From Chloroflexota bacterium (GTDB lineage: Bacteria; Chloroflexota; Anaerolineae; Anaerolineales; Villigracilaceae), in NCBI GenBank assembly GCA_013152325.1, contig JAADGN010000013.1, forward strand, positions 1 through 32,517: a stretch of 32,517 bases of DNA, given 5' to 3'. Position numbers and translations under genes: made by a program. The notes under the pieces were generated by a model, which did no database searches, was not told where the DNA came from, and saw nothing but the letters and a program-made list of their open reading frames with translations. Shown here in pieces: positions 11,411 through 24,683 of this stretch; position 1 is the first letter of the stretch, and each line of letters opens with the position of its first letter.

Positions 11411-11620
11411 CTAGGCTGCACAGCGCTAAAGAGGCGAAAAGGGTTTGAATTTGTTTGTTGCTCAATTGAGATAACTCTTCAAAGGCTACTATCGCATGGG
11501 ATTACGCGACCCGGCGATGAGCCGGGTCGCCTTGCGTAAATTTACAAAATAGGTTGTTGAAGGGCGAGCGATGCCCTTGACGTAACGTGGAGCGCATCGC
11601 TCGCTGGTCAAACAGCGAAC

Positions 11621-11642
11621 AGAACCTTAAAAACTGAATAGT
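11621..11642 (+). promoter_or_regulatory. boxA-like antitermination motif before 23S
   Basis: AGAACCTTAAAAACTGAA and the following bases repeat the motif found before 16S at 9489-9510. Placement before each large rRNA is what is known for boxA. Confidence 0.6.
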
Positions 11643-11649
11643 AACTGAC
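11634..11649 (+). other. 5' arm of 23S rRNA processing stem
   Basis: CTGAATAGTAACTGAC pairs over 16 positions with GTCAGTTGCTGTTCAG (14737-14752), with two G-U pairs, looping out the whole 23S gene. Confidence 0.75.
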
Positions 11650-11739
11650 TAAAAATCAAATTATTACAAACATCAATACATTTGTTTGTAAGCCGATAGT
11701 AATAAGATGTAGAAAAGTATCAATTTCTCCGCATCACGT

Positions 11740-14701
<2,962 letters not shown>

Positions 14702-14736
14702 CCGTGATGCGGGGAACTTGATACTTTTCTGGAATT

Positions 14737-14752
14737 GTCAGTTGCTGTTCAG
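14737..14752 (+). other. 3' arm of 23S rRNA processing stem
   Basis: GTCAGTTGCTGTTCAG is complementary to 11634-11649 with two wobble pairs. It lies between 23S and 5S. Confidence 0.75.
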
Positions 14753-14772
14753 GACTTTCATTCGTGAAAATG

Positions 14773-14894
14773 TCCCTTGGTGATTGGAGCGGCGGGGGTA
14801 CACCCGGTTACATCTCGAACCCGGCAGTTAAGCCCGTCAGCGCCGATGGTACTTGGGGGGCGACCCCCCGGGAGAGTAGGTCATCGCCAAGGGA
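14773..14894 (+). rRNA. rrf: 5S ribosomal RNA
   Basis: The terminal stem TCCCTTGG (14773-14780) pairs with CCAAGGGA (14887-14894). The interior holds the usual TCTCGAACCCGGCAGTTAAG segment, a GGGGGGCGACCCCCC hairpin and GGGAGAGTAGGTCATC. It is the last rRNA of the operon; the ends could shift by one or two bases. Confidence 0.93.
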
Positions 14895-14911
14895 CTTTTC
14901 TATTGTTTTTT
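14886..14911 (+). terminator. Probable rRNA operon terminator
   Basis: The 3' arm of the 5S terminal stem runs into CTTTTCTATTGTTTTTT (14895-14911), so the stem plus T-rich tract could act as the terminator. A second hairpin AACGGC...GCCGTT (14926-14945) follows with only a weak T-tract. Confidence 0.5.
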
Positions 14912-14933
14912 AGCACTTTTTCAACAACGGCCC

Positions 14934-14962
14934 TTCTCAGCCGTTCATTTGTATAGTATACT
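14934..14962 (+). promoter_or_regulatory. Possible rpsU promoter
   Basis: TTCTCA (14934-14939) and TATACT (14957-14962) with a 17-bp spacer. The -10 box is good and the -35 is weak. It would give a 5' leader of about 175 nt before rpsU. Confidence 0.45.
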
Positions 14963-15068
14963 TTTTCACGCAATGTCGGAGATTTTCTCTTTAACATCTC
15001 GGTCGAGGAGTGTGTACCGATCATGGTATGCGAGAGCTGATTAGATATTTTCATTGTGTTGAATGACC

Positions 15069-15094
15069 TCGGCTGAGTCTGCGTATCCAGCCGA
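15069..15094 (+). promoter_or_regulatory. Hairpin in the rpsU leader
   Basis: TCGGCTG (15069-15075) and CAGCCGA (15088-15094) form a perfect 7-bp stem with a 12-nt loop, followed by ATTTGTATTTT. The hairpin ends about 37 nt before the rpsU ribosome-binding site, so attenuation or protein binding is possible but unproven. Confidence 0.5.
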
Positions 15095-15144
15095 ATTTGT
15101 ATTTTAAGCAGGGAACACCCTCTTTCAGGAAGGAGGTGAGAACA

Positions 15145-15339
15145 TTGGCAGTTGTCACTTTACGTTCAAATGAGTCTCAGGAACAACTTCTCAAGCGTTT
15201 CCGCAAGAAGGTTGTCAAGAGTGGTATCTTGAGCACCGTGCGCCGCAAGCGCTGGTTTGTCTCCAAGAGCGAACAGCGCCGTATGGAGAAGAAAAAGGCT
15301 ATTCGCCGTATCAAACGGCGTCGGGTGCGGCGTTACTAG
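15145..15339 (+). CDS. rpsU: Small ribosomal subunit protein bS21
   Basis: A 64-residue, very basic protein. VVTLRSNESQEQLLKRFRKKVVKSGIL matches the bS21 N-terminus in pattern, followed by RRKRWFVSKSEQRR and a C-terminal run rich in Lys and Arg (KKKAIRRIKRRRVRRY). It joins the 30S platform near the anti-Shine-Dalgarno of 16S. The start is TTG at 15145, chosen because a near-perfect ribosome-binding site AAGGAGGTGA lies just upstream; an in-frame TTG at 15097 would add 16 unrelated residues. The rare start with a very strong ribosome-binding site may matter for control. It sits directly after the rRNA operon. Confidence 0.93.
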   Translation: MAVVTLRSNESQEQLLKRFRKKVVKSGILSTVRRKRWFVSKSEQRRMEKKKAIRRIKRRRVRRY

Positions 15340-15402
15340 GTTGTATCCTGATGGCAGTTCGCTTGAGAATGGCGATGAGCGAAGCCAGAATTGGAGGCGT
15401 GT

Positions 15403-15642
15403 ATGGCAAAGACTGAGGAAAAAATCAAGGTCGAGGGGACGGTGATCGAAGCCTTGCCCGGGACGCAATTTCGGGTAAAGTTGGAGAACGGTCACGAAGT
15501 GCTCGCTTATTTATCCGGAAAGATGCGCAAGTATTACATCCGCATTTTGCTGGGCGACCGGGTTCAGGTCGAAATGTCGCCTTACGATCTTGCCCGCGGG
15601 CGAATCACGTACCGATACAAGAAAGGTAGACCGCCAGCCTAA
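15403..15642 (+). CDS. infA: Translation initiation factor IF-1
   Basis: A 79-residue single OB-fold (S1-like) protein. The pattern [66 protein letters not shown] covers the family's entire conserved core, including the GKMRK basic loop and the [12 protein letters not shown]...GRI motif. IF-1 binds the 30S A site. The ATG at 15403 is preceded by TTGGAGGCG (15391-15399); the TTG at 15391 would overlap this ribosome-binding site. It lies 63 nt after rpsU, probably in the same transcript, and the strong terminator at 15684 ends the unit. Confidence 0.93.
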   Translation: MAKTEEKIKVEGTVIEALPGTQFRVKLENGHEVLAYLSGKMRKYYIRILLGDRVQVEMSPYDLARGRITYRYKKGRPPA

Positions 15643-15683
15643 GTGGGGCATTGCCATCTCGCGCTGTCTTTATTTTTAAATGA

Positions 15684-15715
15684 AAAGACCCTCCGCCCGG
15701 AGGGTCTTTCTTGTT
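15684..15715. terminator. Bidirectional terminator between infA and nifJ
   Basis: A perfect 11-bp stem AAAGACCCTCC-GCCC-GGAGGGTCTTT (15684-15709), followed by CTTGTT on the plus strand. The minus strand reads into TTTTCATTTAAAAA, so it can also end nifJ transcripts. It lies between the convergent infA and nifJ. Confidence 0.9.
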
Positions 15716-15734
15716 GCAGTTGTTGTGCCGCTTC

Positions 15735-19304
<3,570 letters not shown>

Positions 19305-19470
19305 AAAACACTCCTTTGATAACGCATTGAAACATGCGCCAAAAATCTACACTATGTTTGCAGGGTGAGTATGTCACGGAGAAGTGTCTGTGATACACAT
19401 TTTCCCTGTATAAGTTTATTCTCCTTGAAGAAGTTGCGATAGTTATTTAAGACCTGAAAAAACCTGTGAC

Positions 19471-19488
19471 TTGTCATATATCTGACAA
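19471..19488. promoter_or_regulatory. Palindromic candidate operator upstream of nifJ
   Basis: TTGTCA-TATATC-TGACAA, a near-perfect 18-bp dyad (8 of 9 pairs), lies about 167 bp upstream of the nifJ start in the 211-nt gap after the NUDIX gene. A second short dyad TGTG-ATA-CACA is at 19389-19399. The dyad spacing suits a dimeric regulator; no known family can be assigned from it alone. Confidence 0.5.
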
Positions 19489-19515
19489 AAATGCGTAGGT
19501 TTGTAAGAATGGGGT

Positions 19516-20055
19516 TTACTTCAGGTATTTTTCCAGGTGTGGACGGGCCATGAAAAGCGCTGCCAGCGATTTGGCGTCCGGCATTTGACCGGATTCGGCC
19601 ATGGCAATTGCGTCCGCAAGCGGTATCGCCTCGACTTGCAGGAATTCGTCGGCGTCCGGCTCCAGCGGGTCTGTGTGCAGGCCGGTTGCCAGATAAACGA
19701 TCATGAACTCGGTCGAATAGCCTGGCGCGAGATAGAATTCGCCGATCTTCTCCAGTTTTTTTGCGGCCATGCCTGTTTCTTCGCGCACCTCGCGCTGGGC
19801 GCAGATTTCAGGCGGTTCATTCGGCTCAAGCGTTCCGGCGGGCAATTCGAGCAGGTCTTCCGCTGCGGCATGGCGGTACTGGCGTACCAGCAGCAGGTTG
19901 CCCTCTCCGTCGATGGGCAGGATGACGACCGAGCCGTGATGTTCCACGATGTCGAATTTGGTGGTGCGTCCGTCCGGTGTGCGCAGCAGGTCGCGGCGGA
20001 TGGTGAATACGCGTCCCCGGTACAGGGTTTCTGAATTGAGCAATTCAAATTGCAT
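19516..20055 (-). CDS. NUDIX hydrolase, ADP-ribose pyrophosphatase-like
   Basis: A 179-residue protein with a complete Nudix box, GTLEPNEPPEICAQREVREETG in the form GX5EX7REVREETG (about residues 85-106). The upstream strand GSVVILPIDGEGNLLLVRQYRHA and the following FYLAPGYSTEFMIVYLA are characteristic of the ADP-ribose pyrophosphatase (NudF-like) subfamily, which splits ADP-ribose and similar nucleoside diphosphates. The ATG at 20055 has a GGAG site 6 nt upstream; an in-frame start at 20079 would overlap the upstream terminator. It lies downstream of the LysM gene but is separated by a terminator hairpin. The substrate is inferred, not shown. Confidence 0.9.
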   Translation of the reverse strand: MQFELLNSETLYRGRVFTIRRDLLRTPDGRTTKFDIVEHHGSVVILPIDGEGNLLLVRQYRHAAAEDLLELPAGTLEPNEPPEICAQREVREETGMAAKKLEKIGEFYLAPGYSTEFMIVYLATGLHTDPLEPDADEFLQVEAIPLADAIAMAESGQMPDAKSLAALFMARPHLEKYLK

Positions 20056-20069
20056 GGCAGGCTCCGGAT

Positions 20070-20110
20070 AAAGAAACACCCAAGCGAGGAAAAAGCCTCC
20101 GCTTGGGTGT
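20070..20110 (-). terminator. Terminator of the LysM lipoprotein gene
   Basis: On the minus strand an 11-bp stem ACACCCAAGCG...CGCTTGGGTGT (plus-strand 20076-20086 and 20100-20110) with a 13-nt loop is followed by TTCTTT. It ends 15 nt before the NUDIX start codon, so the NUDIX gene needs readthrough or its own start within this short interval. Confidence 0.8.
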
Positions 20111-20128
20111 GAGCGGAAAAAGGATCGT

Positions 20129-20899
20129 TCAGGGGATGGTCAATACTTGCCCGGAATACAGCGTGTAGGGCGCGGTCAGGTTGTTTGCCTGGATAATGGC
20201 CGAGGGGTCGATGTCGCCGAAATAGCAGGCCACGCCATTGACCGTCTGGCTGACGTCGGTGACCGTGTATGTCGTAGGATGTGCGTGCCAGGCGCGCGGG
20301 GATGGGAACGGGTTGCCCGTTTGCGGGATTTTCAGGGTGAAGCCAGGCTGATAGATGGTTCCCTGGTCTGCGGTCAGGCTGTTCAGGTTGAGCAGTTCGT
20401 CCGGATTGACGTTGAACCGCCGGGCGATGCAGTAGGGGTATTCGCCTTTTTGCAAGGTGTAACTTGTCGGATGGTTGCTCGTTCCGCTGGTTGGCGCGGC
20501 GGTCGTCGCAAGCACAGGCAGTGTAGATGTGCTGGTCGGCGCCTGGGTTGTCGCGGCGGCTGCTGACGTGGCAGGTGATGAAGTCACGTTGGTCTCTGGT
20601 GTGAGGTTCACGCCGCCGGTTGGCGTTGCCGGAGTGGTGGTGGTGTCAACGGCTTCAGGAGTGCCTGGTGTGGTCGATACTGTTGCCATTCCGGTTGCTG
20701 CCTGTGCAGTTGCTGTTTGTGCGCCAAACGTGAGCATCTCCTCCATCGATGTGGGCACAGCCTCCGGGAATTGACTGGTTCCCACGACGGTGGGGGTCGC
20801 AAGTGATGCCGGAGCATAAGATTGTTTGCAACCGGTTGTGATGAACGTTAGCATGATAAAGGCGGTGATCAGGATGACCCCGGGTTTCTTGTGCGCCAT
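20129..20899 (-). CDS. LysM-domain lipoprotein
   Basis: A 256-residue exported protein. The N-terminus is basic (MAHKKPG), then a hydrophobic stretch VILITAFIMLTFITTGC, whose cysteine at about residue 23 fits a lipobox, so it is probably a lipoprotein. A long Thr/Ala/Pro-rich linker (about 30-145) leads to two LysM-like repeats: SYTLQKGEYPYCIARRFNV and YTVTDVSQTVNGVACYFG, each ending in a GFTLKIP or GQVLTIP strand. LysM binds N-acetylglucosamine-containing glycans such as peptidoglycan; no catalytic domain is visible. The ATG at 20899 has an AGGAGA site; the ATG at 20914 would contain that site. The promoter is at 20966-20994. Confidence 0.85.
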   Translation of the reverse strand: MAHKKPGVILITAFIMLTFITTGCKQSYAPASLATPTVVGTSQFPEAVPTSMEEMLTFGAQTATAQAATGMATVSTTPGTPEAVDTTTTPATPTGGVNLTPETNVTSSPATSAAAATTQAPTSTSTLPVLATTAAPTSGTSNHPTSYTLQKGEYPYCIARRFNVNPDELLNLNSLTADQGTIYQPGFTLKIPQTGNPFPSPRAWHAHPTTYTVTDVSQTVNGVACYFGDIDPSAIIQANNLTAPYTLYSGQVLTIP

Positions 20900-20965
20900 T
20901 TCGCATCTCCTCATAAGAATTGAGATCCGTTATTTGTATACACAGAACATGTGTTTTCCTGGCTG

Positions 20966-20994
20966 ATAGTAGCACAACCCGTTTACCGCGTCAA
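20966..20994 (-). promoter_or_regulatory. Promoter of the LysM lipoprotein gene
   Basis: On the minus strand TTGACG (20994-20989) and TACTAT (20971-20966) are 17 bp apart, a good match to the housekeeping promoter. The leader includes an inverted repeat ACACA-N5-TGTGT (20940-20954) near the expected start. Confidence 0.75.
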
Positions 20995-21062
20995 GCTGTC
21001 CAATGGAGGGCGCATCAGGGCGTAATAACTTTGTTTGCTTCGGCACATTCTCTCTGTGATGC

Positions 21063-23084
21063 CTATGGATTACATTTAAATTCGGTCTTTAGCCTGACCG
21101 CCGCTTTTTTTGTCAGGTGGTCTGTGGCGTTGATCATCGTTCGCTCCCAAAGGATGCACAACCCTTTTCGAATTTTGGGTTCTTTTTCAAATGCTTTTCT
21201 GGAAAGTTCTTCGGCGATATCTGAACTGCCGGTGTAAGCGTATCCTTCGATGAAAGGCAACCATTCGTACGGGTCGGTGGGGGAGTAGCCTTGGCTGGCG
21301 GCCTCTTCGCCGAGAGCGGTCACTTTCTCCCAATCACCGACCTGACGGGCCAGTTCGGCCTTGGTGTAGTAGTAACACCAGCTATGTGTTGGCTCCGTGC
21401 CGAAGAGCGGTTTTGGCATCGTGGGCGGCGGGGCGTTTGTCAGGATGCGGGAAGGGTCGGAGAGAAAAATGGCATCGGTCAGATAAGAAGACTGGTTTTT
21501 GTATGTGGCGCTGTTTGCATAGAGTGGATCAAGCACCCGCAAACAACCGGACGGGGGGAAATAAATGACGATAGCTTCGGATGTCGATCCGTGGAAGGTG
21601 ACGGTTCGGTAGGGAATCAGGATGGGGATGTCTCGTTTGAGTTCAGGTAATGTGGGCCCGCCCAGGCGCTTCTCAGTATTCAGGAGCGCATAAGGCATAT
21701 CTTCCGCGGGCGTGAAATCGGGGGCGTATATCCAGTTTAATGGCGCGGTGAAGGATAGATCGCTCTCGTAGTCCATTGGCAGTTGGTGGGTCAGCAGCAA
21801 GGTGCCCTGTTTCATGTCGGGAATACGCCAGGAGAGCTGCCAGGCCAATTCGCGCTGCCGGGTCCAATCATGCCGGAAGACGTTTGCGTTCATGAATTGT
21901 TGCCCTGCCGCCAGGGCGACGATCAGGCTGATGACAGTGACGCGAAGTTTTTTGTTCTTGAGCAGCAATTCGAGCAGACCTGCCAGGAACAGGCTTGCGC
22001 CGAACATCATCGAGATCGTGAAACGGTCGTAAGTGGTTTGCAGCTTTAGTGGGAGGCCTGCCGCAAAAGATGGCAAACGCCCCAGCAGGATGCCGGCAGT
22101 TCCCAGGATGACGGCTTGTACCGCCCACTTGCCGGGATTGTTGGCGGTGCTGGACAGGTCGAGCCTGGTCAGGTATATCGCAGCCAGGACGAAACAAACG
22201 ATGACCAGCCCAATGCCAAGCAGCGTGGATGGGGCGGTCGGTGTCCGCGCGAATTGCCCGAGAACTTGCACCCAGACGTATCCGCCAGTCTTGTAGAGCG
22301 CATCGCCCATCTCCCGGATGAGCTGCAGGAACATGTTCCCGGATGGTTGGCCTGCTGTCACATCGTAAGAATCGTATCCGCCTGCGGTGTAGTAAAAGCT
22401 CAGCCACAGCGCGTTCGCCGCCCAGAGCAGGAAATAGGGTGACCAGAGCTTGACCACGCGTTTCAAACGCGGCCAGAAGCCATGGATCTTCTCCGCGATC
22501 AGGAACCAGATGATCAAGAAGCGGAGCGGCTCGAATCCGATGAAGTATTCGGTGGGGAAAACGCCCCAGAAGAGCAGTAAGAGGGCCAGCGTCGTGGATA
22601 CCCGGAATTTGCCTGGTTCGCGGATTGCCGAGGCGGTTAGACCGAACGAGAGCAGATAGGCGATCAACGACATCCATTCCTGGTTAATGTGCGTCAGGGC
22701 TACCCATTGCTGGCTGTAACCCGGGAAGACCAGGAATAACAGGCTGACCGTCAACACTGAGCGGATGTTGTCAGGCCAGATCTTGCGCAATGACCACCAG
22801 GCTGCCAGCGCGCTCAGGAAGCGGATGATGATCCCGAAAGCCTGCCAGTAGAGCGGTGATTCCGGGAGGATGCTGGTGGTGACAAGGAAGATTGGTCCCA
22901 GAAAGGGACGGAACGGCCGAAAAGCGGGGATGAACTCAGCTGGCCCAAGGAAATGGGCGATCCAGGCGAAGGGCCAATCGTCCCAGTAGAAGCCAAGCCA
23001 GGGAATGAGCAGCCCGTAGGCGAGGATGGTTAAAATAAAAAATGCAATGGGAATCGATTTCTGTGGGAACTTTAGCGAACGCAT
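21063..23084 (-). CDS. Polytopic membrane protein, possible GT-C-like glycosyltransferase
   Basis: A 673-residue protein. The N-terminal about 410 residues contain roughly ten hydrophobic segments; the first extracytoplasmic loop starts with GFYWDDWPFAW, whose adjacent aspartates resemble the catalytic loop position of GT-C fold transferases. The C-terminal about 260 residues are soluble, with a helical repeat-like tail (AELARQVGDWEKVTALGEEAASQGY, then SSDIAEELSRKAFEKEPK), possibly TPR-like. I do not recognise the family with certainty. The ATG at 23084 follows AGGGATGG. It diverges from the YigZ gene. The minus-strand -10 lies at 23135-23130 and no terminator is obvious after its stop. Confidence 0.6.
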   Translation of the reverse strand: MRSLKFPQKSIPIAFFILTILAYGLLIPWLGFYWDDWPFAWIAHFLGPAEFIPAFRPFRPFLGPIFLVTTSILPESPLYWQAFGIIIRFLSALAAWWSLRKIWPDNIRSVLTVSLLFLVFPGYSQQWVALTHINQEWMSLIAYLLSFGLTASAIREPGKFRVSTTLALLLLFWGVFPTEYFIGFEPLRFLIIWFLIAEKIHGFWPRLKRVVKLWSPYFLLWAANALWLSFYYTAGGYDSYDVTAGQPSGNMFLQLIREMGDALYKTGGYVWVQVLGQFARTPTAPSTLLGIGLVIVCFVLAAIYLTRLDLSSTANNPGKWAVQAVILGTAGILLGRLPSFAAGLPLKLQTTYDRFTISMMFGASLFLAGLLELLLKNKKLRVTVISLIVALAAGQQFMNANVFRHDWTRQRELAWQLSWRIPDMKQGTLLLTHQLPMDYESDLSFTAPLNWIYAPDFTPAEDMPYALLNTEKRLGGPTLPELKRDIPILIPYRTVTFHGSTSEAIVIYFPPSGCLRVLDPLYANSATYKNQSSYLTDAIFLSDPSRILTNAPPPTMPKPLFGTEPTHSWCYYYTKAELARQVGDWEKVTALGEEAASQGYSPTDPYEWLPFIEGYAYTGSSDIAEELSRKAFEKEPKIRKGLCILWERTMINATDHLTKKAAVRLKTEFKCNP

Positions 23085-23129
23085 GTGACCATCCCTGAGA
23101 AGGCGCGAATTTGTCTGTTTCGACTTTGA

Positions 23130-23137
23130 ATTATACT
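23130..23137. promoter_or_regulatory. Overlapping divergent -10 elements
   Basis: The octamer ATTATACT reads TATACT on the plus strand (23132-23137) and TATAAT on the minus strand (23135-23130). The plus strand start would fall at or near the ATG of the YigZ gene (23144), and the minus strand start about 40 nt upstream of the membrane-protein gene. A weak plus -35 (TTGTCT, 23111-23116) has a 15-bp spacer; no good minus -35 is seen. Confidence 0.55.
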
Positions 23138-23143
23138 TCTTCT

Positions 23144-23776
23144 ATGTCTTATCCCGTCCCTGCAAAAGAGATTCGCCGCGAGCTGACCGTGCTCAAATCG
23201 CGTTTCATTGCCACGTTGGCGCCCGCTTTCAGCGTCGAGGAGGCGAAAGCTTTCATTATCCGTATGCGCGCGGAGTTCGGTGACGCGACGCACAACGTCC
23301 CGGCCTATCTCATCGGCGGCGGGAACTCGGTCATCGCACATGCCTCCGATGATGGCGAGCCGTCGGGCACGGCGGGACGCCCCGCGCTGGCCGTCCTGCG
23401 CGGCAGCGGCCTGGGGGACGTGGTCGCGGTCGTCACGCGCTATTATGGCGGCACAAAGCTTGGCACGGGCGGGCTGGTGCGCGCCTATACCCAGGCCGTG
23501 CAGATGGTCGTCGCCGATGTCCCGCGGGCGTTGAAAATTCTGGCGCACACGACTTTGCTGGCAGTCCCCTACAATTTCCTGGAGCGGATTCGCCTGCTGG
23601 TGGACGCTCACCACGGCGCGATCGTTGCCGAAGACTTCGCTGCTGACGTGACCATGACTCTGCGCTTCCCGGTCGAAGCCTTCCCTGCCTTTCAGGACGC
23701 GCTGCAAGAACTCTCGTCAGGACGTTTGCACGCGGAGGTTGTTGAGACGGGAGAAATTTTGCTGCCTCTCGAGTGA
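23144..23776 (+). CDS. YigZ/IMPACT family protein
   Basis: A 210-residue protein of normal family length. The N-terminal UPF0029 (Impact) domain has KSRFIATLAP, THNVPAYLIG and HASDDGEPSGTAGRPAL, followed by the signature VTRYYGGTKLGTGGLVRAYTQA. A C-terminal ferredoxin-like domain (about 135-205) follows. Members bind nucleic acid or act in translation-related stress responses; the exact role is unsettled. I chose ATG 23144 since it starts the conserved region (MSYPVPAKEIRRELTVLKSRF) and the -10 box lies only 7 nt before it, suggesting a leaderless mRNA; the TTG at 23111 overlaps the promoter. No ribosome-binding site is visible. Confidence 0.9.
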   Translation: MSYPVPAKEIRRELTVLKSRFIATLAPAFSVEEAKAFIIRMRAEFGDATHNVPAYLIGGGNSVIAHASDDGEPSGTAGRPALAVLRGSGLGDVVAVVTRYYGGTKLGTGGLVRAYTQAVQMVVADVPRALKILAHTTLLAVPYNFLERIRLLVDAHHGAIVAEDFAADVTMTLRFPVEAFPAFQDALQELSSGRLHAEVVETGEILLPLE

Positions 23777-23866
23777 GCATCCCCACCCGTTCCAGGGGGA
23801 CCCTCCCCAAATCCTGCGGATTTTGGGTTAACAACCTGCCTAACTTGGCACCAGCTTGAATTTATA

Positions 23867-23888
23867 CCTGTTTTTGAAAAAAAACAGG
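23867..23888. repeat. Inverted repeat between yigZ and the response regulator
   Basis: CCTGTTTTT (23867-23875) pairs with AAAAACAGG (23880-23888) around GAAA. It is followed by CTCCCTGG, not a T-run, so termination on the plus strand is doubtful. A further short inverted repeat (CCAAATCC/GGATTTTGG) lies at about 23806-23826. Confidence 0.5.
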
Positions 23889-23894
23889 CTCCCT

Positions 23895-23916
23895 GGTTCA
23901 CATAACCATATATAAT
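23895..23916 (+). promoter_or_regulatory. Promoter and possible operator of the two-component genes
   Basis: A consensus -10 TATAAT (23911-23916) is preceded at once by the dyad GGTT-CACAT-AACC (23895-23907). The -35 region is poor, which is typical of activated promoters. A perfect 10-bp palindrome GTAAGCTTAC (23936-23945) lies in the leader. Confidence 0.55.
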
Positions 23917-23981
23917 GGGGATGAGTTTTGTGAAGGTAAGCTTACGGAAGCCACAAAATATTTAATCCCGAGGAATTTTAA

Positions 23982-24680
23982 ATGCCAAGGAAAATCCTAC
24001 TTGTTGACGATGATGCCTTGTTTCGGCGTAGTCTAAGCTTCCACTTGGAACAAGCAGGTTATCAAGTACAAACCACCGCCAGCGCCGAAGATGGTCTAAA
24101 AAGCATTCGTGACGAGCCTGTTGATTTGATTTTGCTGGATATCGGGCTTCCAGGTATGGATGGCTTGGAGGCGCTGCGCTATTTTAATAACCAAGTTGGT
24201 GCACCAGTGATTTTTCTCACCGCTCGACGACGGGAATTGGATGAGATATTGGGCTTAGAACTGGGAGCTGATGATTACATCACCAAGCCATTTGACTCCC
24301 GTGTCCTTTTGGCACGTATCAAGGCGGTGTTACGACGATCTCAGCGGGAACAACAATCGGCTGCTGCTCCCGAGGCCTTTTCGGTGGGAGATATTGATAT
24401 TGACCATCGCGCACATACGGTCAAATTGAAAGGGAAACCAATTGAGCTAACACCGATTGAATTCAAACTGATCAATACTCTTGCCCAACAACCGGGGCAT
24501 GTTTTTTCTGCAGATGATTTGTTGAGACAAGTTTGGGGAATGGAATATGTAGGGCAACCCCAGGTAGTTTATGTTCATATTCGTGCACTGCGCACCAAGC
24601 TCGAAGAAAACCCAAACCGCCCTAACCGGATTATGACTGTTCGAGGAGTTGGGTACAAGCTTGTACCTCAAGAGGTTTGA
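23982..24680 (+). CDS. OmpR/PhoB-family response regulator
   Basis: A 232-residue two-domain regulator. The receiver domain (1-120) has the acidic pair D9-D11, phospho-acceptor D53 (LLDIGLPGMDG), T80 and K102 (DDYITKPFD). The DNA-binding winged helix (about 135-230) ends in the typical RALRTKLEENP...IMTVRGVGYKLV. It should be phosphorylated by the kinase encoded 3 nt downstream and act as a DNA-binding dimer. A GAGGAA site lies before ATG 23982. The base composition becomes clearly more AT-rich from here compared with the genes before it. Confidence 0.95.
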   Translation: MPRKILLVDDDALFRRSLSFHLEQAGYQVQTTASAEDGLKSIRDEPVDLILLDIGLPGMDGLEALRYFNNQVGAPVIFLTARRRELDEILGLELGADDYITKPFDSRVLLARIKAVLRRSQREQQSAAAPEAFSVGDIDIDHRAHTVKLKGKPIELTPIEFKLINTLAQQPGHVFSADDLLRQVWGMEYVGQPQVVYVHIRALRTKLEENPNRPNRIMTVRGVGYKLVPQEV

Positions 24681-24683
24681 TCT

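Larger units (their letters stand above)
11411..11739 (+). other. tRNA-Ala to 23S spacer with strong hairpins
   Basis: No gene is seen here. It contains a perfect 10-bp stem GCGACCCGGC-GATGA-GCCGGGTCGC (11506-11530), a perfect 11-bp inverted repeat GCGAGCGATGC (11564-11574) with GCATCGCTCGC (11594-11604), a second boxA-like motif (11621-11642), the 23S processing arm (11634-11649) and an AT-rich stem TTATTAC...GTAATAA just before 23S. No T-run follows the GC-rich hairpins, so they are unlikely to terminate transcription. Confidence 0.75.

Noticed and set aside
14908-14925. TTAGCACTTTTTCAA after 5S resembling half of a CIRCE site
   Set aside because: There is no second arm GAGTGCTAA and the half-site itself differs after TTAGCACT.
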